Both the position numbers and the translations under genes were made by a program. Below, piece after piece: positions 1 through 8,004 of a stretch of DNA of 64,000 bases. Source of the DNA: Marinovum algicola (lineage in GTDB: Bacteria > Pseudomonadota > Alphaproteobacteria > Rhodobacterales > Rhodobacteraceae); the NCBI RefSeq assembly GCF_900109145.1, contig NZ_FNYY01000009.1, forward strand, positions 1 to 64,000. The letters run 5' to 3'. Each line of letters opens with the position of its first letter. The first letter of the stretch is position 1. A model generated the notes under the pieces. The model was not told where the DNA came from. It ran no database searches and was given only the letters and a program-made list of their open reading frames with translations.

Positions 1-1125
1 GAGCGAGACCGCGCGCGAGATGATCGGGCGTTCGTGCAGCGCCAGCCCCAGCCCGTGACCGAATTGCAGGCCGAAGGCCGACAGCTCGTCGGGAAAGCCG
101 AATTCATGCGCCTTGGGCCAGAGCCGAGCCACCTGATCGGTCGTCACCCCCGGCTTGATCGCTTCGATCGAGGCGTCGATCCATTCGCGCGCCTTGACAT
201 AAGCATCCTGCTGCGCGGGCGTCGACGTGCCGATATTGAAGGTCCGGTAATAGCAGGTGCGATAGCCCTGATAGGATTGCAGGATATCGAAAAACGCCTG
301 ATCGCCGGGGCGGAACAGCCGGTCGGTGAAATTATGCGGATGCGGGTTGCAACGCTCGCCGGAAATGGCGTTGATCGCCTCGACATCGTCCGATCCCATC
401 TCGTAGAGCAGCTTGTTCGACATCGCGACGATGTCATTCTCGCGGATGCCCGGTTTCAGCTCTTCGTAGATCATGTGATAGACGCCATCGACCATGCTGG
501 CTGCCTGGGTCAGAAGCTGGATCTCGTCCCAGTTCTTGATCTCGCGGGCGCCGAGCATGATCTGCTGGCCGTCGACCACGTTGAGCCCGGCCTCCTTGAG
601 CGCGTGAAACATCGCCGTTTCGGCATAATCCAACCCCACCGGCATATCCTTCATGCCGGCGTCCTCGATCAGCCCGGCAATCTCTTCGGCGTATTTCTTC
701 ATCAACCCGAAGCTGGGCGGGATCGTGCCCCGCATGCCGACGACACCGGCGCGGCAATGATCGGGGATCAGCCAGTCCGAGAACTTCTTGTGGTGTACTG
801 CGGCGGAGCCGAAATCCCAGACGTAAGGCGCGTCGTCGCCGGTCAGCAGGCAGAAACGGCACATCTTGTCGCGTTCCCATTCGCCGATCTTGGTGGCCGA
901 GACATAGCGGATGTTGTTGACGTCAAACAGCAGAAGCGAGCCGGCATCGCTGGCCTGGAGCGCCTGACGGGTGCGGCTCAGCCGGTAGCGGCGCAGGCGG
1001 TCGTGGTCGATCCGGCGTTCGAAATCCACCGAGGAAAACCCCAGGGCAGGCAGGCGGCCTTGCCATTGCCAGTTGGGGTCAAGGTCCTGCGGGGTGAGGA
1101 CATTGGGGGTCAGGGCGCGGTTCAT
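1..1125 (-). CDS. M24 peptidase/creatinase-like protein, C-terminus outside the window
   Basis: The M24 (pita-bread fold) family includes Xaa-Pro peptidases, creatinase and the DMSP lyase DddP. The visible 375 residues hold the N-terminal domain (NIRYVSATKIGEWE) and most of the catalytic domain, including the histidine motif FGHGLGLALHER near the cut. The start at 1125 follows ACTCCTTGG on the upstream side. Where active metallopeptidases have two aspartates (D...GYxxDxxRTF), this protein reads FFDILQSYQGYRTCYYRTF: the first Asp is kept and the second is Cys. Creatinase, which needs no metal, also lacks these ligands. It is the third gene of a leftward unit after the fusion regulator and an SDR, so it may hydrolyse a small C-N or C-S substrate imported by the ABC system. 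Family certain, substrate unknown. Confidence 0.8.
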   Translation of the reverse strand, partial: MNRALTPNVLTPQDLDPNWQWQGRLPALGFSSVDFERRIDHDRLRRYRLSRTRQALQASDAGSLLLFDVNNIRYVSATKIGEWERDKMCRFCLLTGDDAPYVWDFGSAAVHHKKFSDWLIPDHCRAGVVGMRGTIPPSFGLMKKYAEEIAGLIEDAGMKDMPVGLDYAETAMFHALKEAGLNVVDGQQIMLGAREIKNWDEIQLLTQAASMVDGVYHMIYEELKPGIRENDIVAMSNKLLYEMGSDDVEAINAISGERCNPHPHNFTDRLFRPGDQAFFDILQSYQGYRTCYYRTFNIGTSTPAQQDAYVKAREWIDASIEAIKPGVTTDQVARLWPKAHEFGFPDELSAFGLQFGHGLGLALHERPIISRAVSL

Positions 1126-1187
1126 GGCAATACTCCTTGGGGCGCGTGGCGGCACGCACCGGATGGTCGGTCTGTGGCGGAAAGGGC

Positions 1188-1205
1188 GGCGGCGCTGGCG
1201 CCGCT
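1188..1205 (-). terminator. Hairpin between the SDR and M24 genes
   Basis: Inverted repeat GCGGCGC/GCGCCGC (1189-1195 and 1198-1204) with a tiny loop; on the minus strand it is followed by a short T-rich stretch. It lies in the 87-base gap of the leftward operon and may act as an attenuator or mRNA stabiliser. Seen by eye only. Confidence 0.3.
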
Positions 1206-1212
1206 CAGGGCG

Positions 1213-2022
1213 TCACTGGATGCACCAGCCGCCGTCGATGTGGATCATCTGGCCGGTCATGTAGTCGCTGTCGTCGCTGGCCAGAAAGGACGCGGTGCCG
1301 GTGATGTCCTCGGGATAGGACACCCGCTTGATCTGAAGCGCGTCGCGCACGATGTCGTCATAGGCCTGGCCCTCGCGCTCCTTGAAGCCGATGTCCACGA
1401 GGTCCTTGTCGAGCTGTTCCCAGAGCGGCGTCACCACCACGCCGGGCGCATAGCCGTTGACGGTGATCTTGTGCTCCGCGAGCCCCAGCGCGCCGCAATG
1501 GGTCAGCGCCAGACAGCCGTATTTTGAGGTGCAATAGACCGTCACATCGACCAGCGGCTTGCGCGAGGCGATGGAGCCGACGTTGATGATCTTGTAGGGG
1601 TGATCCTCCATCGGGCCCTGGGCGATCATCTGGCGGGCGGTTTCCTGCATGCCAAGCCACATTGCCTTGGTGTTGACGTTCATGATCATGTCCCAGTTGT
1701 CTTCGTCGATATCCATGAAGAACCGGGGCTTGTTGAGACCAGCATTGAAGAGCCCGACGTTGATCGACCCGAAGGCCTCGACCGTGGCGGCGACGGCGGC
1801 GGCATTGTCGGCGCGCCGGGTGACATCGGCGCTGACGGCGATCGCCCGGCCGTTTCCGGCGGCGTTGATCTGATCGGCCATCTCCTGCGCCGCATCACCG
1901 TCGAGATCGGCGATGCAGACATTGGCGCCCTGGGCGGCGAAGGCCTCGGCATTGGCCGCGCCCATGCCACGGGCGGCGCCGGTGATCAGGATGTTCTTGC
2001 CTTTCAGGCGGTCGGGGTCCAT
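1213..2022 (-). CDS. SDR family NAD(P)-dependent dehydrogenase
   Basis: Classical short-chain dehydrogenase of 269 residues. The nucleotide-binding motif TGAARGMG is near residue 15, followed by the NAG motif (FNAGLNKP). The catalytic Ser lies in VGSIASRK and the YxxxK signature in VYCTSKYG. The C-terminal GQMIHIDGGW is typical of sorbitol or meso-butanediol dehydrogenase-like SDRs, which oxidise a secondary alcohol of a polyol or sugar. It lies 18 bases downstream of the fusion regulator and upstream of the M24 gene. It is clearly paralogous to the SDR at 5135-5932: both share NAGxNKP, EDNW and GMQE(T/A)A segments. Substrate not deducible. Confidence 0.9.
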   Translation of the reverse strand: MDPDRLKGKNILITGAARGMGAANAEAFAAQGANVCIADLDGDAAQEMADQINAAGNGRAIAVSADVTRRADNAAAVAATVEAFGSINVGLFNAGLNKPRFFMDIDEDNWDMIMNVNTKAMWLGMQETARQMIAQGPMEDHPYKIINVGSIASRKPLVDVTVYCTSKYGCLALTHCGALGLAEHKITVNGYAPGVVVTPLWEQLDKDLVDIGFKEREGQAYDDIVRDALQIKRVSYPEDITGTASFLASDDSDYMTGQMIHIDGGWCIQ

Positions 2023-2040
2023 GGCTCTCTCCTCCTCAGA

Positions 2041-3870
2041 TCAGGTTGGTCCGGTTGTGTGGATCAGCGCCTCGGCCCGCTCCTGGGCGCGGCGCAGCGC
2101 ATCGCGCGGCGCGGTCAGCCCGCGCAGCATGTCGTGGAATTCCTCGCCGCAGATCTGGATGATGCCGGTGATCTCGGGCACCGGCGGGCGCGGCCAGAAT
2201 TGCAACTCGTCGCGCCAGGACATGGCGTCCACCGCCTCGAAGATCGGCGAGGCGCGGCGCACTTCGGCATCGGAAGCCACGGAATAGCGCGGGTTGGTGC
2301 GGCTGCCGTTCTGGACAAAGAGCTTCTGCGCCTCGGGGCTGGTAAAGACGCGCAGCGCCTCGGCCGCGGCCGGCACCCGCTCGGGGGCCAGATTGGCCGG
2401 GATGCCCATCACATAGCCGCCCACCGGCGCCACGTTGGTGGCGCCCGGCCCGTGCGGATGCGGCAGATAGCCGGTCTGGCCATAGGCCGGCGACGAGGGA
2501 TCAAGCTCGAAATAGGGGGCGAGCAGGGTGTAGCCATAGGCCATGGCGATCTTGCCGGCCGCAAAGGGCCGCACCCGTTCGTACCAGGACATCGACAGAA
2601 TGTCGGGCGGCGAATAGCGCAGCAGCTCCATCAGGAAGTCCGCCGCCAGCAGCCCCTTGTCGGTGTCGATGGTGACGCGATAGCCGCGGTCGGCCAGCCC
2701 GTCGGTGTCAAAGCCGCCGGCAGCTTCCGGCAGATCGAGCACGGGCTGGCCGAAATCCGCCAGGGTCATCAGGAAGGTATGGCCAAGCGCGGTGCCCCGG
2801 GCCGCGTTCCAGGCGATGCCATAGCGGCCTTTCTGCGGGTCGTGCATCCGCCGCGCGGCCTCGAGCAGCTGGTCGGTCGTGCCCGGCGGTTCCAGCCCGG
2901 CCTCGGCAAAGAGGTCGCGGCGATAGAACAGCAGCTCGGGCGTGGTCTGGGCGGGCACACCATAAGGCCGGCCACCCCAATGGGCCGCCTTCCAGCCGGC
3001 GGTGTGAAAATCGGCCGGATCGACGGCCGCGACATCGATCACGTCATCCAGCGGCATCAGAACCGACTTGTCGGCAAATTCGCCAACCCAGGGCAGATCG
3101 AGCGCGATGATGTCATAGCGGCTCGCCTTGCGTTCGGCATTGCGCAACGCTTCCTCGCGCAGCCGGTCGATCGAAAAGGCGCGCTGGTGAATCTGCGTGC
3201 CGATCACCTGTTCGAACTGGCGTTTGAGGTTTTCCATCACCATGAAGGTCGGGTCGCCATGCACGAGCACCCGAATGCCGCCCGCCACCTTCAACGGCTC
3301 GGGCAGTACCTGGATCGGCGGAATCGAACGGGCGGTCATGTAAGAGCCGCCAAAGTAATAGTCGCGGTCCTCGGCGGCCTTTGCCCCGGAGCCGAAATAG
3401 GTCTCGGTCAGCCGGCGCACCCGGCCCGAGATCCGGGTCCATTGGTCCATCATCTTGTCGCTGGGATGCATCGAGAAGCTCTTGCCCGACTTGGTGCGCG
3501 GCCGCTGGTCAATCAGCCCGGCATCGATCATCTCCTTCAGCCGCCGGCTGGCAGTGGCATAAGGCACATTGGCGGCGGCGATCAGCGAGGTGGGCGTGAC
3601 GATCTTGGCCTCCAGGTGCCCCTTGATCACATGCAGCGCCATGCGGAACACCGGGTTCGGGGCGTTGAGCTCGATGGTGTGGTCGAGCTCGTCGCTGCAA
3701 TCCTCCAGATAGGACAGAATCTGAAGCATCTCGCCGGAGGCAAGCTGGGTCTGCATGCGGGTGTCCGTATGTGTGCCCATTGCATTCATCTCGGGAGACC
3801 AGCCCTTTCGTGTCGCCTGGGGCCTTCCGGCCGCGGTTTCGCTCAATTTGGATGATCTGGATTTGCCCAT
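2041..3870 (-). CDS. Transcriptional regulator: winged helix fused to an extracellular solute-binding protein family 1 domain
   Basis: A 609-residue protein with no signal peptide. Roughly residues 60-130 form a winged helix-turn-helix (LIAAANVPYATASRRLKEM, then the wing GLIDQRPRTKSGKSF). Residues from about 170 on resemble MalE/UgpB-type ABC binding proteins (FMVMENLKRQFEQ, ALDLPWVGEFAD, RPYGVPAQTTPELLFYRRDL, GGYVMGIPA). The expected reading is a cytoplasmic sensor that binds the imported ligand with a binding-protein fold. I chose the start at 3870 because GGGAGG lies seven bases upstream; the frame is open further upstream but without such a site. It faces the binding-protein/ABC operon across an intergenic region rich in CAATTTGGA repeats, which are its likely operators. 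The domain assignment is confident; ligand and mode are inferred. Confidence 0.8.
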   Translation of the reverse strand: MGKSRSSKLSETAAGRPQATRKGWSPEMNAMGTHTDTRMQTQLASGEMLQILSYLEDCSDELDHTIELNAPNPVFRMALHVIKGHLEAKIVTPTSLIAAANVPYATASRRLKEMIDAGLIDQRPRTKSGKSFSMHPSDKMMDQWTRISGRVRRLTETYFGSGAKAAEDRDYYFGGSYMTARSIPPIQVLPEPLKVAGGIRVLVHGDPTFMVMENLKRQFEQVIGTQIHQRAFSIDRLREEALRNAERKASRYDIIALDLPWVGEFADKSVLMPLDDVIDVAAVDPADFHTAGWKAAHWGGRPYGVPAQTTPELLFYRRDLFAEAGLEPPGTTDQLLEAARRMHDPQKGRYGIAWNAARGTALGHTFLMTLADFGQPVLDLPEAAGGFDTDGLADRGYRVTIDTDKGLLAADFLMELLRYSPPDILSMSWYERVRPFAAGKIAMAYGYTLLAPYFELDPSSPAYGQTGYLPHPHGPGATNVAPVGGYVMGIPANLAPERVPAAAEALRVFTSPEAQKLFVQNGSRTNPRYSVASDAEVRRASPIFEAVDAMSWRDELQFWPRPPVPEITGIIQICGEEFHDMLRGLTAPRDALRRAQERAEALIHTTGPT

Positions 3871-3891
3871 GCCATCACCTCCCGCAGATTG

Positions 3892-3958
3892 TTCAAATTG
3901 ATCGTTGCAGCGTATCGCGAAATTATCCAATTTGGATACACAGGCGCTCATTTTGGAC
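3892..3958. promoter_or_regulatory. Candidate operator array between divergent operons
   Basis: A perfect 15-base palindrome, TATCCAATTTGGATA (3924-3938), lies between two related imperfect copies: TTCAAATTGATC (3892-3903, inverted) and TCATTTTGGAC (3948-3958). A fourth match, TCAATTTGGAT, is at 3843-3853 inside the regulator's first codons. Centres are about 33 and 22 bases apart, close to whole helical turns. Likely binding sites for the fusion regulator encoded to the left. Confidence 0.5.
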
Positions 3959-4096
3959 ATTTTCGCTAAGTTCCCGAACCGGGAGACGGCGCACTCTGTC
4001 GTCAGTCGTCCGGCGCACCGGATGATGATTCCCCGAGGAGGAGGGGGATTGGCCTTGTCACAGGCCGTGAACGAGACAACCCGGGAGGAGACCCAA

Positions 4097-5056
4097 ATGA
4101 CACTTCGCAGAGTTCTTGCCGCGTCCGCCGCCACTGCCGCGCTTGCCGGTGCCGCGTTCGCGGGCGGCCATGGCGGCTACAAGATCGGCATCACCCAGAA
4201 CAACGTCGGCGTCGACAGCTACCAGACCACCTACGAAAAATCGTTCATTGCCGCGGCCGAGGCCAACCCCGACGTCGAAGCCGTGGTGCTCGACGCCGGC
4301 GGCGACGTCGCGCGCCAGATCGCCCAGATGGAAGACCTGATCCAGCAGGAGGTCGATGCCATCATCATCTGGCCGACCAATGGCGAGGCGGTGATCCCCG
4401 CCGTCCGCAAGGCGCACAAGGCCGGCATCCCGGTGATCGTGACCAATTCCAACATCGCAGAGGAAGGTTTCGATTTCGTGGCCTCCTTCTCGGGCCCCGA
4501 CAATATCACCCAGGGCTCGCGCTCGGCCGAGATCATGTGCGACAAATTCAAGGAGATGGGCATCGAAGACGAGGCCCGCGTGGTGCAGATCTCGGGCCAG
4601 CCCGGCTATACCACCGCCATCGAGCGCCAGAAGGGTTTTGACGACCGCCTGCCCGAGGTCTGCCCGAACGTGACACTGGTCGAGACCCAGCCGGGCGACT
4701 GGAACCGCGAGAAATCGCAGAAGGTGATGGAAGCCTTCCTGGTCAAATACGATGACATCGACGGCGTCTATTCCGGCGACGACAACATGGGCGTCGGCGC
4801 CCTGAATGCCGCCAAGGCTGCCGGCCGCGACGGCATCATCTTTGTCGGCGCCACCAATTTCTCGGTCGGCTACGAGGCGATGGAGCGTGGCGAATACTGG
4901 GGGTCGATCTACCAGTCGCCGGTGGACGACGCCGAAGCCGCGCTGAAGACCGCGGTCGATGTGCTCGAGGGCAAGGAGGTGCCTTTCCTGAACTACTTCG
5001 ACACGCCGAAGATCACCCAGGACAACATGGGCGACTACACCAAACCGGTGTTCTGA
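4097..5056 (+). CDS. Sugar ABC transporter periplasmic binding protein (RbsB-like)
   Basis: A 319-residue type I periplasmic binding protein. The signal peptide (MTLRRVLAASAATAALAGAAFA) is followed by the mature start GGHGGYKIGIT. RbsB-family segments include DAGGDVARQIAQMEDLIQQ, VDAIIIWPTN, GIPVIVTNSNI and GVYSGDDNMGVGALNAA. ATG at 4097 has GGGAGGAG six bases upstream, so the longer open frame from 3905 is not used. First gene of a rightward operon with an SDR, two permeases and an ATPase. It delivers a sugar or polyol to the membrane complex. The ligand cannot be read from sequence. Confidence 0.92.
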   Translation: MTLRRVLAASAATAALAGAAFAGGHGGYKIGITQNNVGVDSYQTTYEKSFIAAAEANPDVEAVVLDAGGDVARQIAQMEDLIQQEVDAIIIWPTNGEAVIPAVRKAHKAGIPVIVTNSNIAEEGFDFVASFSGPDNITQGSRSAEIMCDKFKEMGIEDEARVVQISGQPGYTTAIERQKGFDDRLPEVCPNVTLVETQPGDWNREKSQKVMEAFLVKYDDIDGVYSGDDNMGVGALNAAKAAGRDGIIFVGATNFSVGYEAMERGEYWGSIYQSPVDDAEAALKTAVDVLEGKEVPFLNYFDTPKITQDNMGDYTKPVF

Positions 5057-5074
5057 GGCCTTCAGGGTCTGCCT

Positions 5075-5103
5075 CGGGCGCGGCCTTGGCCCGCGCCCGT
5101 TTT
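5075..5103 (+). terminator. Attenuating hairpin after the binding-protein gene
   Basis: A nine-base-pair perfect stem CGGGCGCGG/CCGCGCCCG (5075-5083, 5091-5099) with a seven-base loop, followed by TTTT. It lies 20 bases past the binding-protein stop and before the next gene of the same operon. It probably limits read-through so that the binding protein is made in excess. Confidence 0.55.
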
Positions 5104-5134
5104 CACCGAAGGTTGTCACCCCAGGGAGGCGAGC

Positions 5135-5932
5135 ATGGGCCGAGTGTCGAACCGTTCCTGCATCGTGACCGGCGCCGCGCGCGGTATCGGCCGGGCCATC
5201 GGCGAAGCGCTGCTCGACGAGGGCGCAGACGTCTGCTTTGCCGATATCAACGGTGATCTGGTGCAACTGGTCGCCGACCGGAACGCGCCGCGCGCCGCCG
5301 AGACCGGCGGCAAGGTGACCTGGGCCGCCGTTGATGTCGCCGACCGCGCCCAGGTGCGCGCCATGATCGACAAGGCGGTGGCCGTCTTCGGAAAGCTCGA
5401 CGTCAAGTTCAACAATGCCGGCGTCAACAAGCCGATGAACTTTCTCGAAGTAACCGAGGACAACTGGAATTTCATCATGCGCGTCAACGGGCTGGGCTGC
5501 ATGATCGGCATGCAGGAGGCGGCCAAGCAATTCATTCGCCAAGGCACGCCGGGCAAGATCATCAACACCGCCTCGATCGCCAGCCGCCAGGGGTTTGACA
5601 ATGTCGCGCCCTATTGCGCCAGCAAATGGGGGGTTGTTTCGCTGACCCAATCCGGGGCGCGCGATCTGGCGAAACATGATATCACCGTCACGGGCTTTGC
5701 GCCGGGCGTCGTGGCCACCGAAATGTGGGAAGAGGTCGACCGCGACCTGCTGGCCATCGGTGCGGCGCAGAAACCGGGCCAGGCGATGGAGGAGTTTTCC
5801 GCCGAGATCCTCCGGGGCCGCGTCGCCAGGCCGGAGGACATCACCGGCACGACAACCTTTCTGGCCTCGCGCGACAGCGACTACATGACCGGCCAGATCG
5901 TGATGATCGACGGCGGCATGACTTTGGTCTGA
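5135..5932 (+). CDS. SDR family NAD(P)-dependent dehydrogenase
   Basis: A 265-residue classical SDR with TGAARGIG near the N-terminus, FNNAGVNKP, catalytic Ser in TASIASRQ, the YCASK signature and the C-terminal GQIVMIDGG. ATG at 5135 follows a clear GGGAGG. It lies inside a sugar-type ABC transport operon between the binding protein and the permeases, so it probably oxidises the imported polyol or sugar. It is a paralogue of the SDR at 1213-2022 in the divergent unit, so the locus may encode two consecutive or stereo-complementary oxidations. Confidence 0.9.
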   Translation: MGRVSNRSCIVTGAARGIGRAIGEALLDEGADVCFADINGDLVQLVADRNAPRAAETGGKVTWAAVDVADRAQVRAMIDKAVAVFGKLDVKFNNAGVNKPMNFLEVTEDNWNFIMRVNGLGCMIGMQEAAKQFIRQGTPGKIINTASIASRQGFDNVAPYCASKWGVVSLTQSGARDLAKHDITVTGFAPGVVATEMWEEVDRDLLAIGAAQKPGQAMEEFSAEILRGRVARPEDITGTTTFLASRDSDYMTGQIVMIDGGMTLV

Positions 5933-5937
5933 GCGGG

Positions 5938-5997
5938 GCGCTCCGCAGGCAGGGGCGCCACCGTTCGGCTGGTTGACAGGAACGGCGCCGGGAGCGC
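5938..5997 (+). other. Long two-part stem-loop before the permease genes
   Basis: The outer arms GCGCTCC (5938-5944) and GGAGCGC (5991-5997) pair perfectly. Inside them GGCGCC (5954-5959) pairs with GGCGCC (5984-5989) and CGTT (5962-5965) with AACG (5981-5984). This fills the gap between the SDR and the first permease and leaves the GGGGAGG ribosome site free. Likely an mRNA processing or stabilising element; no T-tract follows. Confidence 0.35.
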
Positions 5998-6015
5998 GCC
6001 GCAGGGGAGGACCGC

Positions 6016-6990
6016 ATGACAAGCGTCACCAAGACACAGATCGGGGGCTTTCTGGCCCGCCAGGGCATCCTGGTAGCCTTTGCGCTCTTTATCATCGGGT
6101 TCACGCTGGCCAATCAGCGCTTTCTGGACCCTGACAATATCCTGGGCGTGGTCCGGTCCTCGGCCATTCTCGGCGTCATGGCGCTGGGGGTGACCTTCGT
6201 GGTCATCAGCGGCAATCTCGACCTGTCGGTCGGTTCGATGATGTCGTTCTCGACCATCGTGGTGCTCGACCTGCACGACAAGCTCGGCCCGACGCTGGCA
6301 ATCCCGGCGATGTTCGCCATGACCCTCTGCCTCGGCGCCTTCATCGGCTTTCTGGTGGGTTATCTCAAGCTCAACTCGCTGATAGTCACCCTCGGCATGC
6401 TCTCGGCGATCCACGGGCTGACGCTGACCTATTCCGGCGGCCAGAACATGGACATCGCCGACAAGGCGGGAACCTGGTTTTCGGTCTTCGGCCAGGGCGA
6501 GGCCCTGGGCATCCCGGTGCCGATCCTGATCTTTCTGCTGCTGGCCGCCGTGCTGGGAACAATCCTGGCCCGGACGCCCTTCGGCCGCAAGGTCTATGCG
6601 GTGGGCGGCAATGGCACCGCGGCCACCTTTTCCGGCATCCGACGGGCGCGCGTGGTCTTCGCCTGCTACCTGATGTCGGCCTTCTGCGTGGCCACCGCCG
6701 GGCTGATCCAGGCCAGCCGTTCGCTGGGCTCGCAGAACACCGTCGGCCAGGGGCTGGAGCTGGAGGTTCTGGCGGCGGTGATCCTTGGCGGCGCATCGCT
6801 TCTGGGCGGGTCGGGCACGATCTTCAAGACCGTGATCGGCGTGCTGATCCTGGGCTTCATCCAGAACGGCCTGCTGCTGGTCGGCCTGCAATTCTATGTC
6901 CAGTATGTGGTGACCTGGGTGATCATCATCCTCGCCGTCTGGCTCGATGTCGCGGCCAAACGCGGCAAGCTCTTGTCGCCGATCGCCTGA
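6016..6990 (+). CDS. Sugar ABC transporter permease (RbsC-like)
   Basis: A 324-residue inner-membrane subunit of the BPD_transp_2 (RbsC/AraH) family with many hydrophobic segments. Family signatures are visible: TFVVISGNLDLSVGSMM near the N-terminus, the GRKVYAVGGNGTAATFSGI loop that contacts the ATPase, and the glycine-rich AAVILGGASLLGGSG. Together with the next permease it would form a heterodimeric channel fed by the binding protein at 4097 and driven by the ATPase at 8001. GGGGAGGACCGC precedes the ATG. Confidence 0.93.
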   Translation: MTSVTKTQIGGFLARQGILVAFALFIIGFTLANQRFLDPDNILGVVRSSAILGVMALGVTFVVISGNLDLSVGSMMSFSTIVVLDLHDKLGPTLAIPAMFAMTLCLGAFIGFLVGYLKLNSLIVTLGMLSAIHGLTLTYSGGQNMDIADKAGTWFSVFGQGEALGIPVPILIFLLLAAVLGTILARTPFGRKVYAVGGNGTAATFSGIRRARVVFACYLMSAFCVATAGLIQASRSLGSQNTVGQGLELEVLAAVILGGASLLGGSGTIFKTVIGVLILGFIQNGLLLVGLQFYVQYVVTWVIIILAVWLDVAAKRGKLLSPIA

Positions 6991-6996
6991 AGGAGG

Positions 6997-8004
6997 ATGA
7001 CCATGCAACCCGGAACGCTTTCGACCTTTCTCAAGCGCGGCGCCATCTGGGGCTTTATCGTGCTCGAGCTGATCTTCTTTTCGGTGGCGGGCGAGTTCCT
7101 GTCGCTGAGCGAAAAGGCCTTCATGGATTTCGACAACATGCTGCTGCTGTTCAAGCAGTCGGCGCCGATCGGCATCATCGCCATGGGCATGACGGTGATC
7201 ATGATCAACGGCAATATCGATCTCTCGGTCGGCGCCACCTATGCGATCTGCGCCATCGTGCTTCTGGATGCGATGAGCTGGCCGGTCTTTGCCGGTCTCG
7301 GCGATGCGGTGATCCCCGTGGCCTGGCTGCTGGCACTGCTGACCGGGGTTGCCCTGGGCGCGCTGAACGGGCTGATCGTCTGGAAAACCGGGGTCGATGC
7401 CTTCATCGTCACCCTCGGCTCGATGCTCGGCTATCGCGGGCTGGTCTTCATGTACAACGGCGAACAGCCGACCTCGCATCTCAACTGGACATTGGTGGAT
7501 TTCGCCGAGGCGCAGTTTCTCTGGCTGCACACGGCCACCTGGTTTCTGCTGATCGTGACGGCGGTGATCTGGTTCCTGATGAACCGCACTGTGCACGGCC
7601 GCAACGCCTATGCCATCGGTGACAACCGCGAAGCGGCGGTCAATGCCGGTATCCGGGTCGGTCCGCACATGATGATCAACTTCATGATCATCGGTTTTCT
7701 GGCGGCGCTCTCGGCGGTGGTGTTCTATTCCGAAAGCGGCTCGGTCAATCCCAATGACGGCGAGCTCTACGAGCTCTGGGTGATCACGGCCGTGGTGCTG
7801 GGCGGCACCAAGCTGGCCGGCGGCGCGGGTTCGATCGTATCGACCTTTGGCGGCGTGCTGGCAATCCAGCTGCTGCGCAAGGGGCTGGCCCATATCGGTG
7901 CCGATACATCGACGGTGAACCTCGTCATCGGCCTGATCCTGATCGCGGTGCTGTTTCTCGACAGGCAGCTGAACGTCAAGGGCAAAGAGGAGCTGAAGAT
8001 ATGA
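6997..8004 (+). CDS. Sugar ABC transporter permease, second subunit
   Basis: A 335-residue RbsC-family membrane protein that starts six bases after the first permease stops. It has the same signatures: TVIMINGNIDLSVGA, the coupling loop GRNAYAIGDNREAAVNAGI, and AVVLGGTKLAGGAGS. It diverges from its partner, in keeping with a two-permease channel. Its stop overlaps the ATPase start by four bases (ATGA), a sign of translational coupling. Role: transmembrane half of the importer. Confidence 0.93.
   Translation: MTMQPGTLSTFLKRGAIWGFIVLELIFFSVAGEFLSLSEKAFMDFDNMLLLFKQSAPIGIIAMGMTVIMINGNIDLSVGATYAICAIVLLDAMSWPVFAGLGDAVIPVAWLLALLTGVALGALNGLIVWKTGVDAFIVTLGSMLGYRGLVFMYNGEQPTSHLNWTLVDFAEAQFLWLHTATWFLLIVTAVIWFLMNRTVHGRNAYAIGDNREAAVNAGIRVGPHMMINFMIIGFLAALSAVVFYSESGSVNPNDGELYELWVITAVVLGGTKLAGGAGSIVSTFGGVLAIQLLRKGLAHIGADTSTVNLVIGLILIAVLFLDRQLNVKGKEELKI

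Noticed and set aside
34-3855. Long plus-strand frames at 34-1527 and 1600-3855
   Set aside because: They mirror the M24, SDR and fusion-regulator genes, which have clear motifs and ribosome sites on the minus strand.
5881-7893. A 670-codon minus-strand frame across the two permease genes
   Set aside because: Antisense of clear transmembrane proteins; composition is His/Asp/Arg/Gln-rich with no domain.
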